This document shows positions 6,549 to 15,537 of a stretch of DNA of 64,000 bases, one piece after another. How positions within the stretch are numbered: the stretch's first letter is position 1; each line of letters begins with the position of its first letter. Both the position numbers and the translations under genes were made by a program. Where the stretch lies: NCBI RefSeq assembly GCF_002483315.1, contig NZ_DLHR01000020.1:1-64000 (forward strand), in the 5' to 3' direction. The notes under the pieces were generated by a model, which saw only the letters and a list, made by a program, of their open reading frames with translations, made no database searches and was not told the origin of the DNA. The DNA is from Flavobacterium sp. UBA7663 (GTDB lineage Bacteria; Bacteroidota; Bacteroidia; Flavobacteriales; Flavobacteriaceae).

Positions 6549-7157
6549 ATGTTAGAAAATTTATCAAAAACCATAGAATCTATTGCTAAAATTGCAGTTT
6601 CAAATGAACGAAAAGAGGTTTTGCAACCCTTAGCAGATTACATTCAAAATAAGATCAATGCTAACGAAGAAATTCGACTAAATTTCATTTGTACGCACAA
6701 TTCCAGAAGAAGTCATTTGTCGCAAATTTGGGCACAAACGATGGCATTTCAATTCGGGATCAAGAATGTTTTTTGCTATTCTGGTGGAACGGAAGCTACG
6801 TCTATGTTTTCAAAAGTGGGTGAAACCTTAGTCAATCAAGGTTTTCAAATTCAAAAGTTAAGTCAAGAACAAAATCCAGTTTACGCTGTGAAATTTGATG
6901 ACAATCAACACCCAATCATCTGTTTTTCAAAAGCGTATTTCGATGATTTTAACCCGAAAACTAACTTTGGAGCCATCATGACGTGTAATAATGCCGACGA
7001 AGGTTGTCCAATGGTTTTTGGTGCAGAAGCCAGATTTCCAATCAAATACGACGATCCAAAAGCATTTGATGGAACTGATTTAATGAACGAAAAATATGCT
7101 GAACGTAGTTTGCAAATTGCAAGCGAAATGTTTTTTGTGTTTTCTCAAATAAAATAA
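6549..7157 (+). CDS. arsC: arsenate reductase of the low-molecular-weight phosphatase type
   Basis: A 202-residue enzyme with an N-terminal helical extension (1-45), then the phosphatase P-loop CTHNSRRS (C48-S55). Families of this type are often labelled protein-tyrosine phosphatase, but the downstream pair C146 and C153 (TCNNADEGCP) has the same seven-residue spacing as the C82/C89 redox pair of the thioredoxin-coupled Staphylococcus ArsC, and KYDDPKAFDG supplies the general-acid Asp-Asp-Pro motif. It would reduce As(V) to As(III) for export by the next gene, 4 bp downstream, with thioredoxin regenerating the disulfide. Confidence 0.88.
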   Translation: MLENLSKTIESIAKIAVSNERKEVLQPLADYIQNKINANEEIRLNFICTHNSRRSHLSQIWAQTMAFQFGIKNVFCYSGGTEATSMFSKVGETLVNQGFQIQKLSQEQNPVYAVKFDDNQHPIICFSKAYFDDFNPKTNFGAIMTCNNADEGCPMVFGAEARFPIKYDDPKAFDGTDLMNEKYAERSLQIASEMFFVFSQIK

Positions 7158-7161
7158 TACT

Positions 7162-8193
7162 ATGAAAAAACGATTAGGATTTTTAGACCGTTATCTAACA
7201 CTTTGGATTTTCTTAGCGATGTTAATTGGAGTAGGAATAGGTTATTTAATTCCCAATTCAGCTGATTTTATTAATTCATTTTCATCTGGAACTACCAATG
7301 TTCCGTTGGCAATTGGTTTGATTTTAATGATGTATCCGCCCTTAACCAAAATTGATTTTTCTAAAGTGCCTCAAATGTTTGAAAAGCCAAAGTTATTATC
7401 AGCTTCGTTTTTCATCACTTGGATTGTCGGACCATTTTTGATGTTCTTATTAGCGACATTCTTTTTAAAAGATTATCCAGAATACATGATGGGATTAATT
7501 ATAATAGGAATTGCACCTTGTATTGCGATGGTTATTGTTTGGAATGAACTTGCCGAAGGAAACCGTGAATTAACAGCAGGTTTAATCGGAATCAATAGTT
7601 TGTTACAAGTGTTTTTCTTTAGTTTGTATGCTTATTTCTATTTGGAAATCATGTTGCCTTTATTCGGAATTAAAGGTTTAGAATTAAATATCACTATTTT
7701 AGAGATTGCTCAAACGGTTGGAATTTATTTAGGCATTCCGTTTGCTTTGGCTGTGATTAGTCGTTATGTAATTAAAAAATATTTGGGTGATAAATTTTTT
7801 AATCAAAAGTTCATTCCTTTTGTTTCACCAATAACGTTGATTGCATTACTTTTTACTATTGTAGTCATGTTCAGTTTGAAAGGAGAAATGATTGTTGATT
7901 TACCAATGGATGTGGTTCGTATTGCTATTCCATTAGTGATTTTCTTTACAATTATGTTTTTCTTGATGTTTTTTGTTGCTAAGAAAATCGGTGCTAATTA
8001 TCGCGATGCTGTAGCATTATCGTTTACTGCTTCTGGAAATAATTTTGAATTAGCCATCGCAGTTTCAATAGGTGTTTTCGGAATTAATAGCGGACAAGCG
8101 TTTGCAGGAGTTATTGGGCCTTTAGTGGAAGTGCCTGCTTTGATAATTTTGGTAAATGTGGCGTTTTGGTTGAAGAAGAAATATTACAAATAA
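7162..8193 (+). CDS. arsB: ACR3-family arsenite efflux transporter
   Basis: A 343-residue inner-membrane protein with about ten transmembrane helices. The family-diagnostic cysteine is in GIAPCIAMVIVWNELA, and the conserved C-terminal core is TASGNNFELAIAVSIGVFG. It exports As(III), probably as arsenite in exchange for protons. It belongs to the ACR3 family, not the unrelated ArsB anion permease family, although the symbol arsB is widely used for both. It is the last gene of the ars operon and is followed by a strong bidirectional terminator. Confidence 0.95.
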   Translation: MKKRLGFLDRYLTLWIFLAMLIGVGIGYLIPNSADFINSFSSGTTNVPLAIGLILMMYPPLTKIDFSKVPQMFEKPKLLSASFFITWIVGPFLMFLLATFFLKDYPEYMMGLIIIGIAPCIAMVIVWNELAEGNRELTAGLIGINSLLQVFFFSLYAYFYLEIMLPLFGIKGLELNITILEIAQTVGIYLGIPFALAVISRYVIKKYLGDKFFNQKFIPFVSPITLIALLFTIVVMFSLKGEMIVDLPMDVVRIAIPLVIFFTIMFFLMFFVAKKIGANYRDAVALSFTASGNNFELAIAVSIGVFGINSGQAFAGVIGPLVEVPALIILVNVAFWLKKKYYK

Positions 8194-8226
8194 AAAAAAC
8201 GCTCTTAAATAGAGCGTTTTTTTTTA
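8194..8226. terminator. bidirectional terminator, ars operon / lipase gene
   Basis: AAAAACGCTCT / AGAGCGTTTTT with loop TAAAT, flanked by A- and T-runs, lying between convergent genes and touching the lipase stop codon. Confidence 0.9.
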
Positions 8227-9954
8227 TTCTTTAATCACTTTTATCGTTTTCTGTTCCAAATCGTTTTCTAATACAATTAAGTAAATTCCGCTTTCTAAAC
8301 CAGTTAAATCTAACGTATTTGAAGTCGCGTTTTCAAAAGATTTAGAATCAATTAATTGACCTAATATACTATAAATACTTGCTTTGGTTAAACTGATGTT
8401 ATCTAAATGTAAAACATCTTTAACTGGATTTGGATGATAGTTAAATGAAGCAAAACTGTTATCATCAGCACTTAAAGTAGTCGTAATATTAAATTGATAT
8501 GGTGTTTGGTAGTTGGTATTTGTTGGACTTGTACTCGTTAATCTCAAAAAATAATCACCAGGAGTAAGAGTTCTTGTAAAACTTAAAGTATTTCCACTAT
8601 TATTTTGAGGTGTGCCAACTGCTGAACCAGTTGAGTCTAAAATAGTCCCATTCATTGAAGATGTAACAATGCTACTTACAGAAACCACAGCGTTAACATT
8701 ATCTGTTACTGTAAATTTAAAGAAATCATTGTCAGCATTTGTAGGGTTTTGAACTGTTGTATAACCAATATAGTCTTTATTTGTACTTATTCCATATGCT
8801 AACTCTTTTACATTTGGCTCGTCCAAACCTTGCATTTGTTGGTAGTAGTATCCAGGTAATTCGGTGTGATTTTCAATAAAATCAAATCCCGAAACATAAT
8901 AAAACAATTTAGCTGGATAAGTTAAGCTTGGATAATAATGGTTAAAATTTGAAGATGGTTCAGAAACAACACCATCTGTTGTGCCACCTGTAATTCTTCC
9001 AATAACACACGAAAAGTCAATTAAATTGTCAATTGACTTTTGGTTTAATCCTTGAACGTTTTCCCCAATAATTCCATTACAGTTTACATCATAATTGTAA
9101 AAATCAGCACCTGTTAAATGTTCGTTCATGTTGGATGAATTATTTACTTCCATACCTCCAAATAAAAATCTACCTTGATCACCACTGTAATAATAAGTTG
9201 TTTTTAAATCACGAATAGCTTCAGAACGTGTTTGAATTCCGCCAAACCAACCTAGTCCGCTATCACTTGCATTACTTCCTCCATGCGGTGTACCTAAAGT
9301 TAATAATTTTGCTACGTGATGTTGGTTGTCTGCTTGCCAATTGTAAGAGTTTTGAATGTATTCTCTTGAAGCCAGACCACCCATACTATGACCAACTAAA
9401 ATCACTTTATCTTTTCCAGTAACTTCCATTACTCTTTTAACTGCAACTTTTACTGCAGCTCCTTGTTTTGCTACAGCAGATTGATTACTCAAAACGGTAG
9501 TGCCAACAGCTCCATTTGGATCTACATTAAAATTTACATAATAATAATCACCATTTTGAACGAATGATTCAAATGCTGCTATATCAGCTCCAGCGGTAGG
9601 AAAAAAGTTTTTGTTTGTGGTGGCATTGTTGTTGTCTGCATTCAAGCAAAAGTCAAAACGACCACCGTATGTAAAAGAATATTGTGTATCATAATAATCT
9701 GTAGCATCGTTCCAAGTTTCCGAACTTGAATTTAATCCATGGATAAAAATAATAGGATAAGGTAATTTGCTTTCAAAAACTCGATTTGTAGTGTTTTGAA
9801 TTGGAGTTTTTAGTGGAAATATACTATCGTTTCGATATTCAAAATATTCAAATTCAGCTGGTCTTGGTTTGAATTCGATTCTTTGAGCTTGTGAAAAGCT
9901 TATTGATGAAATAAATAAAAAGGCAAATGATGCGACAAGAGTAATTTTATTCAT
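8224..9954 (-). CDS. secreted alpha/beta-hydrolase (lipase/esterase) with T9SS sorting domain
   Basis: A 576-residue exported protein. Signal peptide 1-22; alpha/beta-hydrolase domain with IIFIHGLNSSSETW (oxyanion region) and nucleophile elbow GHSMGG, typical of lipase or PGAP1-like esterases; then a PPC-like beta domain (about 395-490); and a C-terminal type A T9SS sorting domain starting at NYHPNPVKDVLHL and ending KTIKVIKE. The protein should be secreted across the outer membrane by the gliding-motility-associated type IX system and attached or released after CTD cleavage. The start MNKITLV at 9954 is preferred over one 30 bp upstream because it begins a normal signal peptide. Substrate unknown. 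Confidence 0.9.
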   Translation of the reverse strand: MNKITLVASFAFLFISSISFSQAQRIEFKPRPAEFEYFEYRNDSIFPLKTPIQNTTNRVFESKLPYPIIFIHGLNSSSETWNDATDYYDTQYSFTYGGRFDFCLNADNNNATTNKNFFPTAGADIAAFESFVQNGDYYYVNFNVDPNGAVGTTVLSNQSAVAKQGAAVKVAVKRVMEVTGKDKVILVGHSMGGLASREYIQNSYNWQADNQHHVAKLLTLGTPHGGSNASDSGLGWFGGIQTRSEAIRDLKTTYYYSGDQGRFLFGGMEVNNSSNMNEHLTGADFYNYDVNCNGIIGENVQGLNQKSIDNLIDFSCVIGRITGGTTDGVVSEPSSNFNHYYPSLTYPAKLFYYVSGFDFIENHTELPGYYYQQMQGLDEPNVKELAYGISTNKDYIGYTTVQNPTNADNDFFKFTVTDNVNAVVSVSSIVTSSMNGTILDSTGSAVGTPQNNSGNTLSFTRTLTPGDYFLRLTSTSPTNTNYQTPYQFNITTTLSADDNSFASFNYHPNPVKDVLHLDNISLTKASIYSILGQLIDSKSFENATSNTLDLTGLESGIYLIVLENDLEQKTIKVIKE

Positions 9955-10050
9955 ACACACTATTTTTAATTTAATAATGTGCAATATATAAATAAATTGT
10001 TAAATTACTATGAATGCATACAATTTTTGTGTGATTTGAATATTAAAATG

Positions 10051-10081
10051 AAAAAAGCTCTATGTTTATCACATAAAGCTT
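10051..10081 (-). terminator. terminator of the peroxiredoxin operon
   Basis: On the minus strand AAGCTTTATGT pairs with ACATAGAGCTT (one T-G wobble) around a short loop and is followed by T6. Confidence 0.75.
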
Positions 10082-10107
10082 AATATATTCATTCTTTTGA
10101 AAGGGTA

Positions 10108-10365
10108 TTATTTGTCTATCGAACCTAAAACACGCTTCATAAAATCGTTTAAAGCGGTTTTTTTATCAGTTCCGTTTTTGATGGCTTGATGTACTTCAAG
10201 TGCTCCATACATATTCGAAATTAACTCAGCAATTACATCTAATTCTTCATCTTTTAAAGAAGAAACTTCACAAAGGTTTTCTAGAACTTCGATAGTTTCC
10301 ACTAAATAATCCTGATCGTTATCTTCAATAAATTGAGTTAACTGTTTTATAACGGGTAATTTCAT
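10108..10365 (-). CDS. DUF6952 family small protein
   Basis: An 85-residue acidic, all-helical cytoplasmic protein with no cysteines except one (ENLCEV). I recognise it as the small conserved protein (DUF6952) that follows thioredoxin and peroxiredoxin genes in flavobacteria. Its start is 2 bp from the thioredoxin stop, so the two are translationally linked. Function is unknown; context suggests a helper or adapter in peroxide reduction. Confidence 0.75.
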   Translation of the reverse strand: MKLPVIKQLTQFIEDNDQDYLVETIEVLENLCEVSSLKDEELDVIAELISNMYGALEVHQAIKNGTDKKTALNDFMKRVLGSIDK

Positions 10366-10367
10366 AA

Positions 10368-10676
10368 CTAAATTACTTCTGCTACTAATTCCGCTAGAAC
10401 TTCAGCTTTATTAGTTTGCGTTTGATTAACTAATATACCATTTTTGAAAGTAGCAAACGTTGGTAAATTATCCACTTTTGCTAATTTTCTTGATTCTGGA
10501 AATTTTTCTGCATCAACCACTAAGAAAGGAATTGATTCGTTTTGTGAAGCCATCATTTTGAATTTTGGTTTCATAATACGGCAATTTCCACACCATGAAG
10601 CTGAGTATTGAACCACAACTGTTTCGTTGTTTGCAATTACTTCCGCTAAATTATCTTGTTCTATTTCTGTAAACAT
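10368..10676 (-). CDS. thioredoxin family protein
   Basis: A 102-residue single-domain thioredoxin with active site SWCGNC (C29, C32) and cis-Pro loop NLPTFATF. The CGNC dipeptide differs from the usual CGPC, which changes redox potential in related proteins. No signal peptide, so cytoplasmic. It lies between a 2-Cys peroxiredoxin and DUF6952 in one operon and is the likely electron donor to that peroxiredoxin. Confidence 0.92.
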   Translation of the reverse strand: MFTEIEQDNLAEVIANNETVVVQYSASWCGNCRIMKPKFKMMASQNESIPFLVVDAEKFPESRKLAKVDNLPTFATFKNGILVNQTQTNKAEVLAELVAEVI

Positions 10677-10694
10677 AGTTTTAAAATTTCAATT

Positions 10695-10744
10695 TCAATA
10701 GCAATATCAAATCTCAATAAAATGATTTTTGATATTGCTATTGA
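10695..10744 (-). ncRNA. 17-bp perfect hairpin between peroxiredoxin and thioredoxin genes
   Basis: Bases 10695-10711 and 10728-10744 are perfect reverse complements (17 bp, core AGCAATATCAAA) with a 16-nt loop. There is no immediate T-run on the minus strand, so it is not a standard terminator. It could stabilise or process the upstream peroxiredoxin mRNA, lowering thioredoxin expression, or be a palindromic repeat. Confidence 0.55.
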
Positions 10745-10757
10745 TTTTTGTTATTGA

Positions 10758-11393
10758 TTAGTGAGAAGCTAAATAAGCAGCAGTACTGTTTCTATCAGCA
10801 CTCATTGCTTCTTTTCCTTCTTCCCAGTTAGCTGGACAAACTTCACCTTTAGTTTGAACGTGAGTGTAAGCATCAATTAATCTTAAATACTCGTTTACGT
10901 TTCTTCCTAATGGCATATCGTTAACGCTTTCGTGGAATACTTTTCCTTCTTCGTCAATTAAATATGTCGCTCTGAAAGTAACATTTGAACCTTCTAAGAT
11001 TTCATCATTTAAGTCTTCATTGTAAACCCATTCTGCATCTAAAATATCTAAAGCAGCAGCCAAGTTTCTTGTTGTATCAGCTAAAAGCGGGTACGTTACA
11101 CCTTCGATTCCACCGTTATCTTTTGCTGTGTTTAACCACGCAAAGTGTACTTCATTAGTATCACATGAAGCACCAATAACTGTAGTGTTTCTTTTTTCAA
11201 ATTCTTGTAATGCTGCTTGAAAAGCGTGTAATTCTGTTGGGCATACGAAAGTAAAATCTTTTGGATACCAAAATAAAATTACTTTTTTCTTGTTGTTAAC
11301 CGCTTCTTCTAAAATATTGATTCTTAAGTTATCTCCCATAAAAGAGATTGCGTCAACTGTAATGTTTGGGAATTTTTTTCCTACTAATGCCAT
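10758..11393 (-). CDS. 2-Cys peroxiredoxin
   Basis: A 211-residue AhpC/Prx1-type peroxidase. The peroxidatic Cys is C51 in DFTFVCPTEL and the resolving Cys is C186 in GEVCPANW, so this is a typical 2-Cys enzyme that forms intersubunit disulfides while reducing H2O2 and organic hydroperoxides. It is followed on the same strand by a thioredoxin and DUF6952, which together make a complete peroxide-reducing unit, and katG lies upstream as a separate transcript. There is no AhpF gene nearby, which fits thioredoxin as reductant. Confidence 0.95.
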   Translation of the reverse strand: MALVGKKFPNITVDAISFMGDNLRINILEEAVNNKKKVILFWYPKDFTFVCPTELHAFQAALQEFEKRNTTVIGASCDTNEVHFAWLNTAKDNGGIEGVTYPLLADTTRNLAAALDILDAEWVYNEDLNDEILEGSNVTFRATYLIDEEGKVFHESVNDMPLGRNVNEYLRLIDAYTHVQTKGEVCPANWEEGKEAMSADRNSTAAYLASH

Positions 11394-11582
11394 GGTTTTT
11401 TATTTAAAAATTATTATTGTTTTTCTGAGTGCGAAATTACAAATACAATAGCTAATAAATCATGATATTTATTATATTTTTAAATATTTGAATAGATAAA
11501 ATTTATGAGAAAAAATCTTATAAAATTTCCTGCTTTTTAAAAATGACTTTAAAATTAAGTAAATTAAAAATTTAGTGATATA

Positions 11583-11615
11583 AAAAAATAATACCATCAA
11601 AAAAATGATGGTATT
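11583..11615 (-). terminator. katG terminator
   Basis: AATACCATCA / TGATGGTATT stem, and on the minus strand a T-rich tract follows. It lies 31 bp after the katG stop. Confidence 0.85.
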
Positions 11616-11645
11616 ATTAGAAAAACAATAATAAATATGGAAATT

Positions 11646-13826
11646 TTATTTTAAATCAAATCGGTCTAAGTGCATTACTTTTGTCCAAACATTGATAAAA
11701 TCTTTTGCAAATTTTTCTTTGTTATCATCTTGAGCATACACTTCTGCATAAGCCCTTAAAACAGAATTGGAACCAAAAATTAAATCAACTCTTGTAGCTG
11801 TCCATTTTGTTGCACCTGATTTTTTATCTATAATATTGTACAGGTTTTCGCCAACTGGTTTCCAACTATAACTCATATCGGTTAGATTTACAAAGAAGTC
11901 ATTGGTAAGAACACCTTCGTTATGTGTGAAAACACCATGTTTTGTTCCGCCGAAGTTAGTGCCAAGAACACGCATTCCACCAATTAAAACAGTCATTTCT
12001 GCTGCGGTTAATCCAAGAAGTTGCGCTTTGTCTAACATTAATTCTTCAGGTTGTACTACATAGTTTGATTTCATAAAGTTTCTAAACGCATCATTTGTAG
12101 GTTCTAAAACTTCGAAAGATTCTGCATCCGTCATTTCTTGCGTAGCATCGCCACGTCCTGCGTGGAACGGAACTTTTACATTGAATCCACCTTCTTGAGC
12201 CGCTTTTTCAATCGCAGCGCTTCCTCCTAAAACAATTAAATCCGCAATACTTACTTTTTTCGATAAACCAGCCTGAATTTCGACTAATTTATTTAAAACT
12301 TTTTGTAATCTTTCAGGTTCGTTGGCTACCCAACTTCTTTGAGGTTGTAGGCGGATTCTTGCTCCATTTGCACCACCTCTAAAATCTGAACCTCTAAATG
12401 TTCTTGCGCTATCCCAAGCGGTGTTGATTAATTCAGCTCTTGTTAATCCACTGTTTAATAATTTTACTTTTAAATCTTCGATTTCTGAATCTGACAAAGT
12501 GTAATCTACAGTTGGAACTGGATCTTGCCAAATTAAATCTTCAGCAGGAACATCCGCTCCTAAATAACGTTCTTTTGGACCTAAATCTCTGTGTGTTAAT
12601 TTGAACCAAGCTCTTGCAAATACATCTGAAAAATAAGCAGGATCTTTATAAAAACGTTCCGAAATTTCTCTGTAAGCTGGATCCATTTTCATAGCCATAT
12701 CAGCATCGGTCATAATAGGGTTTCTTCTTACAGATGGATTATGAGCATCAATTGGCATGTCTTCTTCCTTGATGTTGATTGGTTCCCATTGCCAAGCACC
12801 AGCTGGACTTTTCTTTAATTCCCAATCATAATTTAATAATAAATGGAAATATTCATTATCCCAACGAGTAGGGTGGGTTGTCCAAGAACCTTCTAATCCA
12901 CTTGTTACAGTATTTGCACCGCCGCCGTTTGGATTTAACCAACCAAAACCTTGATTTTCAATAGCACCTGCTTCTGGTTCTGGACCTAATGTAGAAGCAT
13001 CACCATTTCCGTGAGCTTTTCCTACGGTGTGACCTCCAGCGGTTAAGGCTACGGTTTCTTCATCGTTCATTGCCATTCGTTTGAATGTGATACGAACATC
13101 ATGTGCTGTTTTTAATGGGTCGGGTTGCCCGTCAACTCCTTCAGGGTTTACATAAATTAATCCCATCATTACGGCTGCCAATGGATTTTCTAAATCTCTT
13201 TCTCCTGAGTAACGACTTCCTTTACCACCAGATTTTTGCAACCATTCTTTTTCTGCACCCCAATACACATCTTTTTCGGGATGCCAAATATCTTCACGAC
13301 CACCAGCGAATCCGAAAGTTTTTAATCCCATTGATTCGTATGCCATATTTCCGGCTAAAATCATTAAATCAGCCCAAGAAATTTTATTTCCATATTTCTT
13401 TTTGATAGGCCATAATAATCTTCTTGCTTTATCTAAGTTTCCATTATCTGGCCAACTGTTTAAAGGTGCAAAACGAATGTTTCCAGTTCCTGCGCCTCCT
13501 CGACCATCTGAAATTCTGTAAGTTCCTGCAGAATGCCAAGCCATACGAATCATTAATCCACCATAGTGTCCCCAATCAGCTGGCCACCAATCTTGGCTAT
13601 TGGTCATAAAGGTTTTTAAATCATTCTTTAGTGCTTCTAAATCTAATTTTTTAAATTCTTCGGCATAATTAAAATTTTCACCTAACGGATTTGTTTTGGT
13701 ATCGTGTTGGTGAAGAATATCTAAGTTGAGCGATTTTGGCCACCAATCTTGATTCTTTACACCATCACTTAATCCTTTTTGGTTTTGATGAAAAGGGCAT
13801 TTGCTAATGTCGTTTGAGTTTTCCAT
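11646..13826 (-). CDS. katG: catalase-peroxidase
   Basis: A 726-residue bifunctional haem enzyme. The N-terminal catalytic half has the distal RMAWHSAGTYR motif with the Trp of the Met-Tyr-Trp adduct, MGLIYVNPEG for the Tyr, and the proximal His in TAGGHTVGKAHG. The second, non-haem-binding peroxidase repeat runs from about residue 420. It breaks down H2O2 in the cytoplasm. The start is the ATG at 13826 (MENSNDI); a TTG two codons upstream also opens the frame. It is grouped with the peroxiredoxin operon, but the two have separate terminators. Confidence 0.97.
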   Translation of the reverse strand: MENSNDISKCPFHQNQKGLSDGVKNQDWWPKSLNLDILHQHDTKTNPLGENFNYAEEFKKLDLEALKNDLKTFMTNSQDWWPADWGHYGGLMIRMAWHSAGTYRISDGRGGAGTGNIRFAPLNSWPDNGNLDKARRLLWPIKKKYGNKISWADLMILAGNMAYESMGLKTFGFAGGREDIWHPEKDVYWGAEKEWLQKSGGKGSRYSGERDLENPLAAVMMGLIYVNPEGVDGQPDPLKTAHDVRITFKRMAMNDEETVALTAGGHTVGKAHGNGDASTLGPEPEAGAIENQGFGWLNPNGGGANTVTSGLEGSWTTHPTRWDNEYFHLLLNYDWELKKSPAGAWQWEPINIKEEDMPIDAHNPSVRRNPIMTDADMAMKMDPAYREISERFYKDPAYFSDVFARAWFKLTHRDLGPKERYLGADVPAEDLIWQDPVPTVDYTLSDSEIEDLKVKLLNSGLTRAELINTAWDSARTFRGSDFRGGANGARIRLQPQRSWVANEPERLQKVLNKLVEIQAGLSKKVSIADLIVLGGSAAIEKAAQEGGFNVKVPFHAGRGDATQEMTDAESFEVLEPTNDAFRNFMKSNYVVQPEELMLDKAQLLGLTAAEMTVLIGGMRVLGTNFGGTKHGVFTHNEGVLTNDFFVNLTDMSYSWKPVGENLYNIIDKKSGATKWTATRVDLIFGSNSVLRAYAEVYAQDDNKEKFAKDFINVWTKVMHLDRFDLK

Positions 13827-13893
13827 ATTCAATAATTTTAATTTATAATTGTAAGTGTTTGTTTTCTAATTTTCTACACTTGCTAATTTACAA

Positions 13894-13927
13894 ATAAAAA
13901 AACCACTACTTGATTTAAGTAATGGTT
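13894..13927 (-). terminator. nhaC terminator
   Basis: On the minus strand AACCATTACTT pairs with AAGTAGTGGTT (one wobble), followed by T7. Confidence 0.8.
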
Positions 13928-13964
13928 AAATTTTATTTAAAAATAGATTTTATTGATAGTTTAT

Positions 13965-15422
13965 CTATTCTTTGATACTTGAAACTAATTGTTTGATTTT
14001 GATATTGAATGCTGCAAAAATTAAGGTCATAAATGGACTGATGATATTAAAGAATGCATATGGTAGATAATCAAGAGTTGAAACACCTAAAGTTCCTGCT
14101 TGATAAGCTCCACAAGTATTCCAAGGTACTAAAACTGAAGTTACGGTTCCAGTGTCTTCTAACGTTCTACTTAAGTTTTCAGGGGCTAATCCTTTATCTC
14201 TATAAGCTTTTGCAAACATTTTCCCAGGAACTACAATCGCTAAATATTGATCAGAAGCTGTAATGTTTAATGCTAAACAACTTCCAACAGTTGAAGCGAA
14301 TAAACCAAAAGTTGTATGCGCTAATTTTAATAATGATTCACTAATTCTTGCTAAAGCACCAATAGCGTCCATGATTCCACCAAAAACCATAGCACAAAGA
14401 ATTAACCAAATTGTAGGTAGCATTTTTGCCATACCACCTGAAGTGAATAAATCAGCAAGTGTTTTGTTTTCTGTAGGAACAACCACTTTTGATGTAATTG
14501 CATCCATTACACCTTTATAAGCTGACTTAAAATCCATTGTTTCAACACCAGCAATTTGATTGATAATTTGAGGTTGAAAAATTACAGCAAAAATTCCTGC
14601 TAATAATGTTCCTACTAATAAAGCCACTAACGGCTCTGTCTTTTTTACAATTAATCCAATTACAATTATTGGAACTAAAAATAACCAACCCGAAACATTA
14701 AATGAAGTGGTAATTGCTGTTAATAGTTCATTCGTATTTACATCACCTTTTACTTCAATAGAAAGGCCTAAAATAATAAATAAAATTAGTGTTATAATGT
14801 ATGTTGGAATAGTTGTTAATGTCATGTATTTGATGTGCGTAAACAAATCAGTTCCAGCCATAGCAGGAGCAAGGTTGGTTGTGTCTGACATTGGTGATAA
14901 TTTATCTCCAAAATAAGCTCCCGAAATTACAGCTCCGGCCACCATTCCTAAATCAAAGCCTAAAGCGCCTCCAATTCCAATTAAAGCAATACCAACAGTT
15001 GCCGATGTGGTCCAAGAACTCCCTGTTGCAATTGAAATTACCGAACAAATAATTAATGTTGCTGGTAAAAAAATTGCTGGACTTAATATTTGTAATCCGT
15101 AATAAATCATTGAAGGAATAATACCACTTACCATCCAAGTTCCAGCAAGAGCACCAACCATTAGTAGAATTAAAATAGCGCCAGCGGTAGATTTAATATT
15201 GTTTGCTACTTCATCTAACATTTTATGAAAGGAAACTTTATTAAAATACCCCATAATTGCTGCTACTGCACCACCTAAAAGTAAAACAAATTGATTACTT
15301 CCGCCTAAAGAAGCATCTCCATATATAAATACGTTAAATGCTAACATTCCAATTAATGCGACTACTGGAATTAATGCTTCCCAAAGTTTTAATTCTTTAT
15401 TATTATTGATTTTTGTATCCAT
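13965..15422 (-). CDS. nhaC: Na+/H+ antiporter NhaC
   Basis: A 485-residue inner-membrane antiporter with about 12 hydrophobic helices. Family marks include ATGSSWTTSATVGIALIGIG and GAYFGDKLSPMSDTTNLAPA, characteristic of NhaC/ArsB-superfamily sodium antiporters. It exports Na+ in exchange for H+ and supports salt and pH tolerance. It is a single gene with its own terminator. A second antiporter of a different family, NhaD, is encoded at 32308. Confidence 0.93.
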   Translation of the reverse strand: MDTKINNNKELKLWEALIPVVALIGMLAFNVFIYGDASLGGSNQFVLLLGGAVAAIMGYFNKVSFHKMLDEVANNIKSTAGAILILLMVGALAGTWMVSGIIPSMIYYGLQILSPAIFLPATLIICSVISIATGSSWTTSATVGIALIGIGGALGFDLGMVAGAVISGAYFGDKLSPMSDTTNLAPAMAGTDLFTHIKYMTLTTIPTYIITLILFIILGLSIEVKGDVNTNELLTAITTSFNVSGWLFLVPIIVIGLIVKKTEPLVALLVGTLLAGIFAVIFQPQIINQIAGVETMDFKSAYKGVMDAITSKVVVPTENKTLADLFTSGGMAKMLPTIWLILCAMVFGGIMDAIGALARISESLLKLAHTTFGLFASTVGSCLALNITASDQYLAIVVPGKMFAKAYRDKGLAPENLSRTLEDTGTVTSVLVPWNTCGAYQAGTLGVSTLDYLPYAFFNIISPFMTLIFAAFNIKIKQLVSSIKE

Positions 15423-15485
15423 TTAGTTTTGTTTGAGCTTGCAATATAGAAAAATCATATTTTACAACAAAGTATCGTTAAAATA

Positions 15486-15516
15486 AAAAATCCGATTCAT
15501 TGCTAAATCGGATTTT
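15486..15516 (-). terminator. terminator of the PLP-lyase gene
   Basis: AAAAATCCGATT / AAATCGGATTTTT around CATTGCT, 22 bp past the stop at 15538. Confidence 0.85.
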
Positions 15517-15537
15517 TGAAAAATTATTTTGATGGAA

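Noticed and set aside
13103..13609. Plus-strand open frames inside katG
   Set aside because: They are shadows of a highly conserved minus-strand enzyme and have no promoter or family signal.
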